NCBI GenBank assembly: GCA_018971905.1 | Contig: JAGWZS010000103.1 | Span: forward strand, 1 to 6,573 | Length of the DNA stretch: 6,573 nt | Direction of reading: 5' to 3' | Source: Rhodospirillales bacterium | Lineage (GTDB): Bacteria > Pseudomonadota > Alphaproteobacteria > Acetobacterales > Acetobacteraceae | Shown here: positions 5,834-6,573 of the stretch, one piece after another | Layout of the letters: each line of letters starts with the position of its first letter | How positions within the stretch are numbered: position 1 is the stretch's first letter | The notes under the pieces: generated by a model | Told to the model about the DNA's origin: nothing | Database searches by the model: none | What the model saw: the letters and a program-made list of their open reading frames with translations, nothing else | Program-made: the position numbers and the translations under genes

Positions 5834-6573
5834 ATGAAGCTTCCGTTTTCGCGGCCAAAAATCCCCGTTGTGCAACTGCGCGGCATCATCGCCGCGCGGC
5901 CGGGTATGCTCAACCTTGCGGGCTGCGCGCCCATGCTGGAGCGCGGCTTTGCTCTGGCGAAAAAAAGCGGCCAGCTGGTGCTGGCCATCGAGAGCCCCGG
6001 CGGCTCGGCCACGCAATCTGACCTCATCGGCCAATTCATCCGCCGCGAGGCCGAGGCACATAAAATCGAGGTCACGGCAGTCATTGGCGATCTCGGGGCT
6101 TCGGGCGGCTATTGGCTGGCCTGCGCGGCGGACAATATCTTCGCCAGCCGGCTTTCCATCGTCGGCTCCATCGGCGTGGTCACGGAAGGTTTTGGCCTGA
6201 GCGAATTTATCGCCCGCCACGGCATTGAGCGGCGCACCCTCACGGCGGGTGAAAACAAACGCCGGAACGACATGTTCGCCCCCCGCAAAGCTGAGGATAT
6301 GGCCTTCACGCAAGAGCTGCTGGACGAGATTCATGCGCTGTTCAAAGGCTGGGTGCGCACCCGGCGCGGCGAGCGTCTCACCAAGGATGAAGCCCAGGTG
6401 TTCGACGGCGGCTACATGCTGGGCGCGCGCGCCAAAACCCTGGGGTTGATCGACGGGTTTGGCGATGTGGAGATGGTGGTGAAGCAGCTGGGCGGCAAAA
6501 AGGCCAAGGCCATCTGGCTGAAACCCCGCCCGCCGCGCGGGCTGCTGCGCCTCATCTTCCGCAACGCCGCCGA
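5834..6573 (+). CDS. S49 family serine peptidase, SppA/SohB-like (3' end outside window)
   Basis: S49 peptidases are membrane-associated Ser-Lys proteases; the best known, SppA, degrades leftover signal peptides. The first 246 residues are present. IESPGGSA (52-59) is the oxyanion-region motif. GDLGASGGYWLACAAD (85-100) contains the presumed nucleophile S90. SIVGSIGVV (108-116) and TAGENKRRND (137-146) follow, with K142 as the presumed general base. The 52-residue distance from S90 to K142 equals that of S147-K199 in B. subtilis SppA. The pattern VFDGGYMLGARAKTLGLID (189-207) completes the domain. There is no N-terminal signal peptide or membrane anchor, so this is a short form, likely cytoplasmic or peripheral. 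The ATG at 5834 has only a weak ribosome binding site (CAGG, 5827-5830) and lies 16 bp after the synthase stop, so coupled translation in one operon is likely. The domain appears almost complete; the true C-terminus is not visible. Confidence 0.9.
   Translation, partial: MKLPFSRPKIPVVQLRGIIAARPGMLNLAGCAPMLERGFALAKKSGQLVLAIESPGGSATQSDLIGQFIRREAEAHKIEVTAVIGDLGASGGYWLACAADNIFASRLSIVGSIGVVTEGFGLSEFIARHGIERRTLTAGENKRRNDMFAPRKAEDMAFTQELLDEIHALFKGWVRTRRGERLTKDEAQVFDGGYMLGARAKTLGLIDGFGDVEMVVKQLGGKKAKAIWLKPRPPRGLLRLIFRNAA

Noticed and set aside
4660..6084. A 474-codon open frame on the minus strand across the cyclopropane synthase and the start of the peptidase gene
   Set aside because: It is antisense to two genes with clear family motifs. 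Its translation shows no domain and looks like GC-rich out-of-frame sequence.
5753..6334. A 193-codon minus-strand frame over the peptidase gene
   Set aside because: The plus-strand frame carries intact S49 catalytic motifs, and the antisense frame has no recognisable features.

Overview
The window looks like chromosomal DNA from a GC-rich proteobacterium, most likely an alphaproteobacterium. The evidence is the compact rpsF-rpsR-rplI order, the long charged C-terminal tails on S6 and L9, the single-cysteine S18, and the short S49 peptidase without a signal peptide. This placement is inferred from protein character and gene order; there is no rRNA or other taxonomic marker here. All coding regions look intact except the two cut by the window edges. 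I see no mobile element, CRISPR array, tRNA, toxin-antitoxin or phage gene.

Left third (1-2685, minus strand): a 12-TM amino acid/amine permease of the APC superfamily is followed downstream by the first 298 codons of a glutamine synthetase family enzyme of the gamma-glutamyl-amine type (PuuA/GlnA4-like). Together they suggest uptake and gamma-glutamylation of an amine or amino acid. A clear intrinsic terminator separates them, so they may not form one simple operon.

Middle (2686-3075): a 390-bp divergent intergenic region with no gene. It holds a good sigma70-type promoter for the permease, bracketed by two identical 8-bp direct repeats, and a long permease leader with competing hairpins. 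On the other side lie a weaker candidate promoter and a GC-rich leader for the ribosomal protein operon.

Right of centre (3076-4455, plus strand): rpsF, rpsR and rplI are tightly packed, with a TGATG overlap between the first two, and end at a strong intrinsic terminator. They encode 30S proteins S6 and S18, which sit next to each other on the ribosomal platform, and 50S protein L9.

Right third (4456-6573, plus strand): a separate unit with a cyclopropane-fatty-acyl-phospholipid synthase starting at GTG, followed after 16 bp by an S49 (SppA/SohB-type) serine peptidase that runs off the window. Both relate to the membrane and may be co-transcribed. The window is largely ordinary core sequence. 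The points most worth a second look are the permease control region, the terminator inside the transport/ligase pair, and a possible S6:S18 autoregulatory leader.
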